This document shows, piece by piece, positions 1-7,295 of a stretch of DNA of 10,170 bases. Numbering within the stretch: the first letter of the stretch is position 1; the number at the start of each line of letters is the position of its first letter. Source of the stretch: JBIKWN01 sp044376365. GTDB lineage: Bacteria; Bdellovibrionota_C; UBA2361; JBIKWN01. The stretch spans positions 1-10,170 of the forward strand of contig JBILLA010000079.1 of NCBI GenBank assembly GCA_044376365.1. The letters run 5' to 3'. Under the pieces are notes generated by a model. The model made no database searches. It was not told the origin of the DNA and saw only the letters and a program-made list of their open reading frames with translations. A program made the translations under genes and the position numbers.

Positions 1-223
1 GTGATTTGATAGCACTTGGAGCAAAATAAAACATCCCAACGGTTACAACTGGAAGCGAAAGCGCAAACTGGAACCAATGGTTATGCAGCAGATGAAATGG
101 CATCACCATGTGGAGTAAGAGTGGTGCAGTACACAGTGCGCAAAAAATAAATCGTCGTAGATCTCGATCTGCTTTGTCAGTAACGCATTCCGTATCGCTA
201 TCGCATGCATGGCAGCTCATAGA
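1..223. other. Left-edge spacer, no convincing gene
   Basis: No gene can be supported between the left edge and the nuclease stop codon. Plus-strand frame 1 is open from 13 to 150 and its translation looks protein-like (for example LQLEAKAQTGTNGYAADEM), ending at a TAA at 148-150. However, TGA and TAG at 7-12 block any in-frame entry from the left, and there is no good start with a ribosome site. It could be the frameshifted tail of a gene lying outside the window, or chance. Confidence 0.3.
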
Positions 224-766
224 TTACCTCTTCCATCGATATGTTAAGTGCAGCCCCTGTTTCCATAGGCCACGCTGCTGTTGTTTTGCTTCATCGAATG
301 CTTTGCTGAGCTCGGCTGCACGAGAATCATTCGGTGCATAAATAAGGAGTCCTGCATATCCATCGGCGATAAGCTTTAGGTTGATAAAAGTGTTCTCCTT
401 ATCAAAGACATAGGCAAGGGTACGGCCGTACTGATCATATTCAGTACGATCGGTCTCTAAGGTCACTGGATCGCCTGGTGCAAGAAGCGTTGAAAGATAA
501 TTGCGTGCAGCGATACCACCTTGCTTTGCAACGAATTCCGACTGGTGGAGTCTCTCGGCATCTTTTTGAGCTTTTGGATTATCTATTTTTTCAAGAGCAT
601 CAATTCCAATAAGCCGAACTTTTACATTCTTCTTTTTGATATCGACACGAATAGTGTCGCCATCGATGACTCTTGTGACAATACCGTGGTAGGTCTCAGC
701 AACCAGCAGTGATGTATGGCAGAGTGTTGCAATGAAGAGCCAGAGGAGGGGACGAAGCAGAAGCAT
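224..766 (-). CDS. Secreted thermonuclease-family (SNase-like) nuclease
   Basis: This 180-residue protein belongs to the staphylococcal-nuclease fold family, which hydrolyses phosphodiester bonds in DNA or RNA with calcium. Residues 1-23 form a hydrophobic signal peptide ending LLVAE, so it is probably exported to the periplasm or outside. The catalytic pattern is visible: VIDGDT at 33-38 supplies the metal-binding aspartates D35 and D37, R51 in KVRLIGID matches the first catalytic arginine, D56 and E59 match the active-site acidic pair, and YGRTLAYVF at 113-121 supplies the second arginine, R115. The usual Thr-Pro after the Asp is Ala-Leu here. The length is normal for a single-domain member. 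The ATG has no clear SD; a TATACT box lies only six bases upstream. It is transcribed away from the methyltransferase. A nutrient or nucleotide-scavenging role is inferred. Confidence 0.9.
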   Translation of the reverse strand: MLLLRPLLWLFIATLCHTSLLVAETYHGIVTRVIDGDTIRVDIKKKNVKVRLIGIDALEKIDNPKAQKDAERLHQSEFVAKQGGIAARNYLSTLLAPGDPVTLETDRTEYDQYGRTLAYVFDKENTFINLKLIADGYAGLLIYAPNDSRAAELSKAFDEAKQQQRGLWKQGLHLTYRWKR

Positions 767-1000
767 AGTAAGAGTATAGAACAGATTTTTAGAGGCGAGT
801 AGAAGTTGGAGGGCTAAAATAAGCTATTTTTTCAGTGGCTTGTCCTGTAGCAAGCAAATGATTGCGGTAAGGAATGGCATTGTCTGTTTCTTCGTTTGAA
901 TAAAACAGAGTGCTAAGTGATGGTGCGAATCTGTTGCACACTTTGATAATAAAAGCTCATCTAATCCCTCAGACAATAAGTAATCAGGAGAGTATAGTCT
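767..1000. promoter_or_regulatory. Divergent intergenic region, nuclease / methyltransferase
   Basis: This spacer separates two divergent genes. On the minus strand TATACT (complement of 773-778) could be the -10 of the nuclease gene. On the plus strand GATAAT at 945-950 could be a -10 for the methyltransferase, but no good -35 was found for either. CAGGAG at 985-990 is a good SD for the ATG at 1001. An AT-only dyad, AAAATA-AGC-TATTTT, lies at 816-830; it has no adjoining GC stem, so it is not called a terminator. Confidence 0.35.
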
Positions 1001-1900
1001 ATGAAATCAGTTCGCGCCGATGCAGATTGGGTTGTCCAACGTAATGAAACTCACTATCAAGATTTCCCACTCCCCACTGGTACTGAGCTCATCAAATTAT
1101 TTAGTTCCAAGTGGAACAGTTTCCATGATCGCTTGATGGAGCCCGTGCAGCCACTCATCCGCTTGTTTCCCAAATCAACATGGTTGACTGTTGGTGATGG
1201 AAAATATGGACAAGAAGGAATCTATCTGCAACGGCAAGGGGTTTCAGTATGTGCAACCGATATTGATACAAGAATACTTCGTCATCTGCAGCAGCAGGGT
1301 ATGATTAAAACAGTAGACGAACAAAATCTTGAGCACTTGACCTATGACGATGGTGCTTTTGATTTTGTATTTGCAAAAGAAACGTTGCACCACCTTCCAC
1401 GGCCGTTTCTTGGCCTCTATGAAATGTTGCGTGTCGCACAGAAGGCGATTGTTTTAATTGAGCCACAAGATCCGCGCATTAACCATCAACTTGCTGCGCA
1501 GGCTGACGGTATGAAAGATGAGTTTGATGCACTCCTCTATAATAATAAAGATTTTTTCTTTGAACCGATGGGTAACTATATTTATCGACTCTCCCGAAGA
1601 GAGATTGAAAAAGTTGCGCTCGGACTTCAACGACGTAAAGTTGCCTTTCGAGGTATTAATAGCATGAATGCAGAAGAGCGCATTGGTGATATCGATACCA
1701 GTGAGCAGGCACTGCAGCGAACAATAATGGAGCTTCATCTTAAAGATATTCAGGCAAGTAGTGGACTACGTCGATTTGAATATTTGATGGCTATCATTTT
1801 TGTGACGGATGATCTTCCGCCAGACATCGACACACACCTTTCAAATGAAGGGTGGGATGTTGTTAATCTTCCAGAAAATCCGTATCGCACTCCTCAGTAA
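1001..1900 (+). CDS. Class I SAM-dependent methyltransferase
   Basis: This 299-residue protein has the Rossmann-type methyltransferase core of the Methyltransf_11-like group. The SAM-binding glycine loop is TVGDGKYGQEG at 63-73. The acidic residue at the end of the second strand is in CATDID (D87 or D89). The fourth-strand and post-motif segment is FDFVFAKETLHHLPRP at 120-135, with the HH-LP pattern common in this group. IVLIEPQDP at 150-158 closes the core. Residues from about 180 onward (FFFEPMGNYIYRLSRREIEK) form a helical C-terminal extension that probably holds the acceptor site. The substrate cannot be read from the sequence. The ATG is preceded by CAGGAG with ten bases spacing, supporting this start. 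No signal peptide is present, so it is cytoplasmic. The neighbours are not obviously in the same pathway. Confidence 0.88.
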   Translation: MKSVRADADWVVQRNETHYQDFPLPTGTELIKLFSSKWNSFHDRLMEPVQPLIRLFPKSTWLTVGDGKYGQEGIYLQRQGVSVCATDIDTRILRHLQQQGMIKTVDEQNLEHLTYDDGAFDFVFAKETLHHLPRPFLGLYEMLRVAQKAIVLIEPQDPRINHQLAAQADGMKDEFDALLYNNKDFFFEPMGNYIYRLSRREIEKVALGLQRRKVAFRGINSMNAEERIGDIDTSEQALQRTIMELHLKDIQASSGLRRFEYLMAIIFVTDDLPPDIDTHLSNEGWDVVNLPENPYRTPQ

Positions 1901-1910
1901 GTATCAAGAC

Positions 1911-2110
1911 TTACATGTTACTTAATTGTTTGTGAGTATCATTAAGCACTTTGTTGAGCTGAGCTGCGTCTAGGAACATGGTGCAGTTTTGCTTGCCCTA
2001 AATCCTGCATTTATTATAGTGAAGCAGCGTAGCATCGCCCCATTTTTGCCCAAGCTCTTCCACAGCTCTATCAAGCCGCTTCCAGACCTATCAGGGAGCG
2101 TCTTCGATGA
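1911..2110 (-). pseudogene. Possible decayed minus-strand gene remnant
   Basis: One minus-strand frame stays protein-like across most of this 296-base gap but is broken by stops. Reading down from about 2110 it gives a segment ending in a TGA-TAG pair, then WKRLDRAVEELGQKWGDATL within 2001-2084, a TAG at 1998-2000, and finally MFLDAAQLNKVLNDTHKQL before a TAA at 1911-1913. The middle segment is amphipathic-helix-like and faintly recalls the C-terminal tail of Y-family (DinB/UmuC) polymerases, but this is too weak for a family call. No RNA gene or terminator was seen here. Confidence 0.3.
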
Positions 2111-2185
2111 GCAGCATTCCCTGCGCTTTCGTCTCGGTAGAGTATAGACAGAGACGTCAGAGCGAGTAGGATAGGGGGTTCTAAA

Positions 2186-2199
2186 AGAGGAATGCCGTG
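2186..2199 (+). promoter_or_regulatory. SD and GTG start of the acyltransferase
   Basis: AGAGG at 2186-2190 sits six bases before GTG at 2197. In the same frame a TAA at 2182-2184 lies just upstream and no other start codon lies between, so GTG is the only possible nearby start. The ATG at 2192 is in another frame that stops after eight codons. Confidence 0.7.
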
Positions 2200-3105
2200 G
2201 TTTTTGTTGATGTCTTAATTCTTAGTATAGTCAAAGCGCTGTTTGCGTTTCTGAATATATTTCCTGTCAAAGGACGTATCGATATCGTTGAAGCATTTCT
2301 ACGTACTGCGCTCTTTTTTCTTCCAAGCTATCAAACTGTCTGTACTGAAAATCTTGAACGAGTATACCCTCATGAGTCAGCTGCATTTCGTCGTGCTATT
2401 TATGGTAAGAGCATTCGTGAAATAGCACGACTCATTGTTGATTTCGGCAGACTTCCATATCTAGATGAAGCGTGGGTTGATAGTAACGTTATTATTGATG
2501 CAGATTTTTTTAAGCGACTTCAGGCAACGGATCCCAATCGCCCCATTCTCTGTCCCACGGGGCACCTTGGTAGTTTTGAATTGCTTGCTCATGCGGTAGC
2601 TCTGAAGGGAACAAAGCTCAATTTTATCGTTCGCAATTTTAATTTGACGCGTCTTGATGCGTGGTGGACTAAAACTCGAGAGCATAATGGGAATCGCATC
2701 ATTCCTCGTAAGGGTGCAGTGCAACGAATGCTACAGCTTTTGGGGGAAGGTAAAATCTGTGCGCTACTTTTTGATCAAAATGTGAAGCGTAACTATGCTC
2801 TGTTTGTGCCCTGGTTTGGTATTCCTGCAGCTACGACATTTGCAATGGGCTATGCAGCAGTAAAGACGAACGCATTTGTGGTTGTTTCATCCATTAAGTA
2901 CCACCATGACAGTCATAAGTATGAAGTCGTATTAAGTAATGTGCCTTGTGACGATATATATGCTGATACACAGATGTCTCACGATGATAAAGTGCTTGAG
3001 GTTACCAAGCGTGCGTCTGCTGTATTTGAGGAGCATATTCTAGGGTTCCCTGAAGGTTGGTTTTGGATGCACCGACGCTGGAAGACAAGACCTGAGCAGG
3101 TATAG
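2197..3105 (+). CDS. Lipid A biosynthesis acyltransferase (LpxL/HtrB family)
   Basis: This 302-residue protein belongs to the bacterial lauroyl/myristoyl acyltransferase family. These inner-membrane enzymes add a secondary acyl chain from acyl-ACP to a lipid A precursor, or to related glycolipids. The N-terminal hydrophobic stretch at about 4-22 is the usual membrane anchor. The catalytic H-x4-D/E motif is HLGSFE, with H123 and E128. Other family signatures are LFDQN at 191-195, VPWFGIPAATTFAMGY at 204-219, and the C-terminal PEGWFWMHRRWKTRP at 285-299. The length is normal. It starts at GTG with SD AGAGG. It implies an LPS-type outer membrane. The acyl-chain length and acceptor cannot be told, so no symbol is given; the nearby methyltransferase has no evident link. 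Confidence 0.9.
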   Translation: MVFVDVLILSIVKALFAFLNIFPVKGRIDIVEAFLRTALFFLPSYQTVCTENLERVYPHESAAFRRAIYGKSIREIARLIVDFGRLPYLDEAWVDSNVIIDADFFKRLQATDPNRPILCPTGHLGSFELLAHAVALKGTKLNFIVRNFNLTRLDAWWTKTREHNGNRIIPRKGAVQRMLQLLGEGKICALLFDQNVKRNYALFVPWFGIPAATTFAMGYAAVKTNAFVVVSSIKYHHDSHKYEVVLSNVPCDDIYADTQMSHDDKVLEVTKRASAVFEEHILGFPEGWFWMHRRWKTRPEQV

Positions 3106-3169
3106 TTTAGGTTCGCTTGCCTGTAAAAAACAGTTGAAGTTTCCCCGCGAAGTCGGCTAGGTTTAGAGC

Positions 3170-3601
3170 ATGATTTTTCAAAATGAATGCGCTTTAAAAA
3201 AGATTCTTGTCCTATGTGCTTTTGCTCTTTGTCTTGAGATTCCAGCTCACGAATGTCGAGCAGATAGCCACGCTACATATTCCATTGAGGATGAAGCTCT
3301 GCGTGATGCACCGCAGGGTCTTGCTGAAGTTATCAAAAAGGGTAACCCCGATGATACGGATTGGTTACAAGACTGCTCGTTTCTGAGCCAACCGATAGCT
3401 GCTCCGCAATCAGATAGCATATTCCTTTTTGTGACGACAAAGAATGCTTGTGGATGGGGCGCTGCTGCAGGACCAATATACATTATTGAGCAAAAACCAG
3501 GGGGAATATTTGCACTGTTGCAGTCACTTGGGGGACATACGGTCACAATAAACTCAGTCTTGAAAGGCACTCCTGCGATTCACGCTGAAGTAGTGCCATA
3601 G
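3170..3601 (+). CDS. Small exported protein of unknown function
   Basis: I do not recognise the family with certainty. The 143-residue product starts with a short charged segment and a hydrophobic core at 11-24 (KILVLCAFALCLEI), consistent with a signal peptide cut after about A26 (EIPA) or A31 (CRA). There is no lipobox in the usual position. The mature part has two cysteines, C69 in LQDCSFL and C94 in KNACGWGAAAGPIYII, which could form a disulfide. The strand-rich FLFVTTKNACGWGAAAGPIY segment resembles uncharacterised periplasmic proteins seen in many Gram-negative bacteria. The SD is weak (TAGG at 3158-3161). It follows the acyltransferase by 64 bases in the same direction and may share its transcript. 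Confidence 0.7.
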   Translation: MIFQNECALKKILVLCAFALCLEIPAHECRADSHATYSIEDEALRDAPQGLAEVIKKGNPDDTDWLQDCSFLSQPIAAPQSDSIFLFVTTKNACGWGAAAGPIYIIEQKPGGIFALLQSLGGHTVTINSVLKGTPAIHAEVVP

Positions 3602-3709
3602 CATAAAAGAGGGGCCATATATGCTGCGCGTCCATTGAGAGCAGTAGGATGAAAACGCTTGCTATTTGAGTAGGAAGCACCCTGCAGGTAGTATCTACGT
3701 ATACTTACG

Positions 3710-4984
3710 ATGCATACTGCTGGCGCTTATTCACAGACAAAAGAAAGGACTTCATTCCCGAATCGGAAAAAGAATCGATCTGCCGTGAGACAGATTTTCG
3801 CTTATGCACGCTCGTATGAACTTACAAAAGCACTGAAACAACTTTCAATACTCTATCCTGATTTTGATAACAGCAGGCAGGTAGAACTACTGTCATCTCT
3901 TATCAATGATGAAATTCGGATGACGAGAGATAAGCAGCTGTCCAATGCACGGATGCTCTTGCTCGAATTCAGCACGCCTGTCGATTCGAACACGGCAAAA
4001 AAATTATTATGTTTTGGTCGACAAAGTTTTCGTGAATGTACTGCAGTCTATAAGCAGTTTGGTGCAGCTCGGTTCAATTGTATTGTCAAGATTCTCGAGG
4101 AGCATCCCCCAGCGAATCCGTCTCAGTTCTTGAGAGTGCTTTTGTCTGAGGCGCCAGTGATACTACGCATTGATGATGCGTTCATGATGACAGTGCTACG
4201 GTACGGTGCTCATCCAGAAGCACTCAAAACATTTCTGAGAAATGTACGATGCCGATCGGTAGATATGCTTGCCAATAAAAATCATCCGATACTGGATGAG
4301 GTCTCTGAGTATGTAGCATCGCTTATGAGCTTTTCGCCATCGGATGACACTGCAAAATTTTCTACTTTTGCTCAATTCGTAAAGATAGAGGATCGCTCTC
4401 AGGACTGCACAATCTTACAGTTCCCGCAGCAAGGAATGCGCTTCACCCTCATAGCGCAAGACGGAAGAATTCAACAGCATGAACCAATCGCTGTTTCTGT
4501 GCAGCTTCGAAAAGATCGAGCGAGCTTTTATTCACGAGCATCTTCTGATTTATGCTCATCGGATGACATGCTGGGATGGCATAGTAAAAATTTTCTCCAA
4601 CTTGTACTATTTGAAGAACAATCTAATAGGCCTATTGGAAATGTACAGCTCCATCTGTTCCATCGTCTTGGTCGCAGAGGTGTCATATTCCGTATCAATC
4701 CGAATCAACATTTCTTGTCTCGCGTCGATACGCATGAATGTATTGATGAATTAGTTGCATCACTCCATGAGTTCTGTCGGATGAATTCATTGGTAGGTTT
4801 TTTACCGATGCAAGAACCCTCAACGTCTTTTCGTACGAATCGAGTCCAAGTAGAGCAGTCCTTGAAACGATATGAGGGCTTGCAGGAACCGACTTCCGTG
4901 ACTCTCTATCACATGAGCGAAGTCGTTCCTATGAGAGTTTTTAGAGTCTATAGACTTCGAAAAAAGCCCAGAATTTTAGGATAG
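3710..4984 (+). CDS. Uncharacterised 424-residue protein
   Basis: No family is recognised. The first 40 residues are basic and polar (TSFPNRKKNRSAVRQIF). Residues about 28-215 look all-helical, with repeated helix-turn patterns such as SYELTKALKQLSILYPDF, possibly a helical-repeat scaffold. From about 225 on the protein is alpha/beta: LQLVLFEEQSNRPIGNVQLH at about 294-313, then GVIFRINPNQ, a helix (HECIDELVASLHEFCR) and LVGFLPMQ. That beta-beta-alpha-beta run is loosely GNAT-like, but no acetyl-CoA loop is evident. There is no signal peptide or membrane segment. The open frame is long and no competing long frame covers it, so it is very likely real. The ATG has no SD; TATACT at 3700-3705 lies four bases upstream. 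Neighbours give no functional hint. Confidence 0.75.
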   Translation: MHTAGAYSQTKERTSFPNRKKNRSAVRQIFAYARSYELTKALKQLSILYPDFDNSRQVELLSSLINDEIRMTRDKQLSNARMLLLEFSTPVDSNTAKKLLCFGRQSFRECTAVYKQFGAARFNCIVKILEEHPPANPSQFLRVLLSEAPVILRIDDAFMMTVLRYGAHPEALKTFLRNVRCRSVDMLANKNHPILDEVSEYVASLMSFSPSDDTAKFSTFAQFVKIEDRSQDCTILQFPQQGMRFTLIAQDGRIQQHEPIAVSVQLRKDRASFYSRASSDLCSSDDMLGWHSKNFLQLVLFEEQSNRPIGNVQLHLFHRLGRRGVIFRINPNQHFLSRVDTHECIDELVASLHEFCRMNSLVGFLPMQEPSTSFRTNRVQVEQSLKRYEGLQEPTSVTLYHMSEVVPMRVFRVYRLRKKPRILG

Positions 4985-5079
4985 TGTGGGAAGTGGTGTT
5001 GAGCAGACCTTCCTGCTGGATATTACAGAAAACAATTCAGTAGCGACTTATTTCTGAGGACTTGCCTAGTCGATTAGCC

Positions 5080-5098
5080 TATAATTGTTTTGTAGGTG
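5080..5098 (+). promoter_or_regulatory. -10 box and SD of the flavoenzyme gene
   Basis: A perfect TATAAT stands at 5080-5085, with no clear -35 at the usual distance. AGGTG at 5094-5098 is an SD-like match three to four bases before the ATG at 5102. This favours ATG 5102 over the in-frame GTG at 5096, which lies inside the SD itself. Confidence 0.45.
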
Positions 5099-5101
5099 CA
5101 T

Positions 5102-6061
5102 ATGAAAAAAATTGCAATTATAGGTCGAGGCATTTCGGGGGCTAGTTGTGGATTGCGTTTGCTTGAAAAAGGGTATGATGTTCATATCTTTTCTAAAGAT
5201 GATTTAGCACAAACAACTTCTATGAGTGCAGGTGCTTTTTGGTGGCCGTTCAATGCCAAGCCACTCGATAAAGTTAAGAAATGGTCATCGATTTCTTATC
5301 ACGAGTACAAGAAGCTTTTATCAGATCCTCAAAGTGGAATTTCCTTCCAAAGATGCCTCCGTTTTTGTGAACAAGAAGATGATACGCTTAGCATCCTGGA
5401 ACAAGTTGATGATTGGCACTCTATTGATGCTCAACAGTACGGGGTTACCTGTGCGCAAGCTTTCAGCGTAATCGTGCCAGTGATTGATGTTCCTATTTTT
5501 ATGCCATATTTGGAACGCAGATTTTTAGAACAGGGTGGCTCGATTTTTATACGTACGATCACAGCAGTTGAGGAGCTGTTTGATACATACGACGTAGTTG
5601 TTAATTGTTGTGGCCTAGAAGCGTACCATCTTGTTAATGATAAATCAGTGTACCCGATTCGTGGACAGGTTTTGAGTGTCGCTAGGGAAGAGAGTTTTTC
5701 CTCGGATGTACGAATTATTTTAGCCAAAGATTATTTTACTATGATACTCCCGAGGCATAATGATTATTTACTAGGTGGGACTGCTGATGTGGGAGATTGG
5801 TCGCTTATCGTTAATCCTCAGCAATCAATTGAATTTAAAAATCGTTGTGAGCAAATTATGCCAGAGCTCAAGCAAAGCAAGGTATTATCAGCTTCAGTTG
5901 GTTTGCGGCCTGGACGTGATGAAATTCGATTGCAATTAGAGCAGTCAAAACACGGTAAGACTATAATACATAATTACGGACATGGCGGTGGTGGTTACAC
6001 GGTTGCATGGGGGTGTGCTGATGATGTTGCTTCGTTAGTAAATGTTTCATTTCAGGTCTAA
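5102..6061 (+). CDS. FAD-dependent oxidoreductase, D-amino-acid oxidase family
   Basis: This 319-residue flavoprotein belongs to the DAO superfamily and is closest by eye to true D-amino-acid/D-aspartate oxidases. Those enzymes oxidatively deaminate D-amino acids to 2-oxo acids, ammonia and hydrogen peroxide. The N-terminal FAD motif is GRGISGASCG at 8-17. SAGAFWWPF at 42-50 matches the AGAxWxP flavin-contact segment. YPIRGQVLSV follows the second nucleotide-contact region. GLRPGRDEIRL at 267-277 carries the arginine that binds the substrate carboxylate in characterised DAAOs. NYGHGGGGYTVAWGCA near the C terminus is the family's FAD-closing signature. The length is slightly shorter than the eukaryotic enzymes. 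There is no C-terminal peroxisomal-type signal and no export signal, so it is cytoplasmic. It converges on the photolyase operon. Substrate preference is not readable. Confidence 0.88.
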   Translation: MKKIAIIGRGISGASCGLRLLEKGYDVHIFSKDDLAQTTSMSAGAFWWPFNAKPLDKVKKWSSISYHEYKKLLSDPQSGISFQRCLRFCEQEDDTLSILEQVDDWHSIDAQQYGVTCAQAFSVIVPVIDVPIFMPYLERRFLEQGGSIFIRTITAVEELFDTYDVVVNCCGLEAYHLVNDKSVYPIRGQVLSVAREESFSSDVRIILAKDYFTMILPRHNDYLLGGTADVGDWSLIVNPQQSIEFKNRCEQIMPELKQSKVLSASVGLRPGRDEIRLQLEQSKHGKTIIHNYGHGGGGYTVAWGCADDVASLVNVSFQV

Positions 6062-6110
6062 ACTATCTTGCCTCACCTGTGCGCCCAGTCGATGAATACA
6101 TAGGAGTCAA

Positions 6111-6143
6111 CACCGCTCAACTATACTGAGTGGTGAGTTTTTG
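6111..6143 (+). terminator. Rho-independent terminator after the flavoenzyme gene
   Basis: CACCGCTCA (6111-6119) and TGAGTGGTG (6127-6135) form a nine-pair stem with one G-U pair and a seven-base loop, followed by AGTTTTTGC. The T tract is on the plus strand, so it would stop transcripts from the oxidase gene. The hairpin overlaps the last codons and stop of the convergent photolyase-like gene. On the minus strand no T tract follows. Confidence 0.65.
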
Positions 6144-7295
6144 CTTCAAAGATTCCCAGTATGTGAAAAATCCTGTCGAACGCGGGAAGGATGCGAAAAA
6201 GTCCCATGGACGTTGGGTAAATGTGATTTGATGAAACAATGATGTGTCTGCAAGCAGTTTCAGAAAACGTTTTTGACAGAAGCCGATACTCGGCAGGAAT
6301 GCAATAATTGGTGTATGAGGATTTTTCACAAGAATATCTTCTAAAGCAGCTCCTGAATCGCACATGAAGCATGCCTGTGAGTATGATGACATTCGTTCGA
6401 CTGCGTCGAGCATTGCTTTATCTTTAAACTCTGCAGCGTTTACTGTTTCAGTTGTATCAGTAGTAATAAAAATAATAATCGATTTTTTACAGACAGCTTC
6501 CGGAATGACGCATTCCAATGAGAGCTCTTCTTGGTGAATGAGAATAATATAAGGTCGTTCCTCGAACTCTATTGTTGTGATGATTGGGGTAGTAAGGTTA
6601 GTTGTAGCTCGTATCTGGTCTTCCTGAGGCAGAGGGGATGTCGCCAGAGTGAGGTCTCCACAATCAAACGGTATGCCAGTAAAGTTGGCGATGTTCTCTG
6701 CGCGTGCAAGATATGCTTTTCCTTTGGTGTGAATACCAGCGACCCATCGCCACGAGAGGGTATTCGATGCAGGATCTGCATCGTACAGATATTTCATAAA
6801 GAGCTCTGCGCCATACTGCCAAGGAAGTTTTAATGTATGAATCCAGATAGAGGCAAAATACATACGGATATGATTATGCAAGTAACCGCTCGTCTTAAGT
6901 TGATGAATCCATGCATTGAGCGTGGGTATTGGTGTCGTTGCATCTTCACAGGAAGCTAGTTGTTGACGCAGCGTTGCAGAGCGCTCTTGTGTTAAGAAAT
7001 CAATATACGTTGCCCACACTGATGGATTATGTGCAAGCCAATTTTTCCAGTAGCTTCTCCAGCACACTTCTTGAATAAACTTTTCGGCGATAGAAAATGA
7101 ATGATTGCATAGCACTTCCTGTATGACCTCTTCTTCAGAAAGAAGCCGCAGTCGAATGTACGGTGAAAGTGTAGATACTTCCTCTAATGTAGAGCTTACA
7201 AAGTTACGGCGAATAGCGTATGCAGGAATCCGTTCTATAAATCCTTTTAAAATTTGTTGTGCATGAGCGCGCGTTGGGTGAAATACAGGTATCAT
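6117..7295 (-). CDS. Photolyase/cryptochrome-like flavoprotein, FAD domain at N terminus
   Basis: This 392-residue protein carries the photolyase FAD-binding domain within residues 1-210. Signatures in order are STLSPYIRLRLLSEEEV at 41-57 (the T-LSP-L-x-G-S equivalent), FIQEVCWRSYWKNW at 73-86, TSGYLHNHIRMYFASIW at 135-151 (matching the TGWMHNRxRM block), and DADPASNTLSWRWVAG at 172-187 (the FAD-contact DGD-A-N--W-W block), then KAYLAR. Conserved tryptophans that could carry electrons to the flavin remain. The usual N-terminal antenna (alpha/beta) domain is absent. Instead, residues about 245-390 form another alpha/beta-looking domain (YIILIHQ, SIIIFITT, QACFMC, PIIAFLPS, QITFTQ strands alternating with helices). 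The family repairs pyrimidine dimers or senses blue light; which applies here is unknown. Its ATG overlaps the upstream gene's stop by four bases (ATGA), so the two are translationally coupled. Confidence 0.85.
   Translation of the reverse strand: MIPVFHPTRAHAQQILKGFIERIPAYAIRRNFVSSTLEEVSTLSPYIRLRLLSEEEVIQEVLCNHSFSIAEKFIQEVCWRSYWKNWLAHNPSVWATYIDFLTQERSATLRQQLASCEDATTPIPTLNAWIHQLKTSGYLHNHIRMYFASIWIHTLKLPWQYGAELFMKYLYDADPASNTLSWRWVAGIHTKGKAYLARAENIANFTGIPFDCGDLTLATSPLPQEDQIRATTNLTTPIITTIEFEERPYIILIHQEELSLECVIPEAVCKKSIIIFITTDTTETVNAAEFKDKAMLDAVERMSSYSQACFMCDSGAALEDILVKNPHTPIIAFLPSIGFCQKRFLKLLADTSLFHQITFTQRPWDFFASFPRSTGFFTYWESLKQKLTTQYS

Noticed and set aside
1454..1738. Minus-strand 94-codon frame inside the methyltransferase gene
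   Set aside because: It is the shadow of a well-supported gene and has no family features.
4999..5014. AGCAG-ACCTTC-CTGCT hairpin after the 424-residue gene as a terminator
   Set aside because: The stem is only five pairs and no T tract follows.
5096..5101. GTG at 5096 as the start of the oxidase
   Set aside because: It forms part of the AGGTG ribosome site, and ATG 5102 gives the usual short N terminus before the FAD glycine motif.
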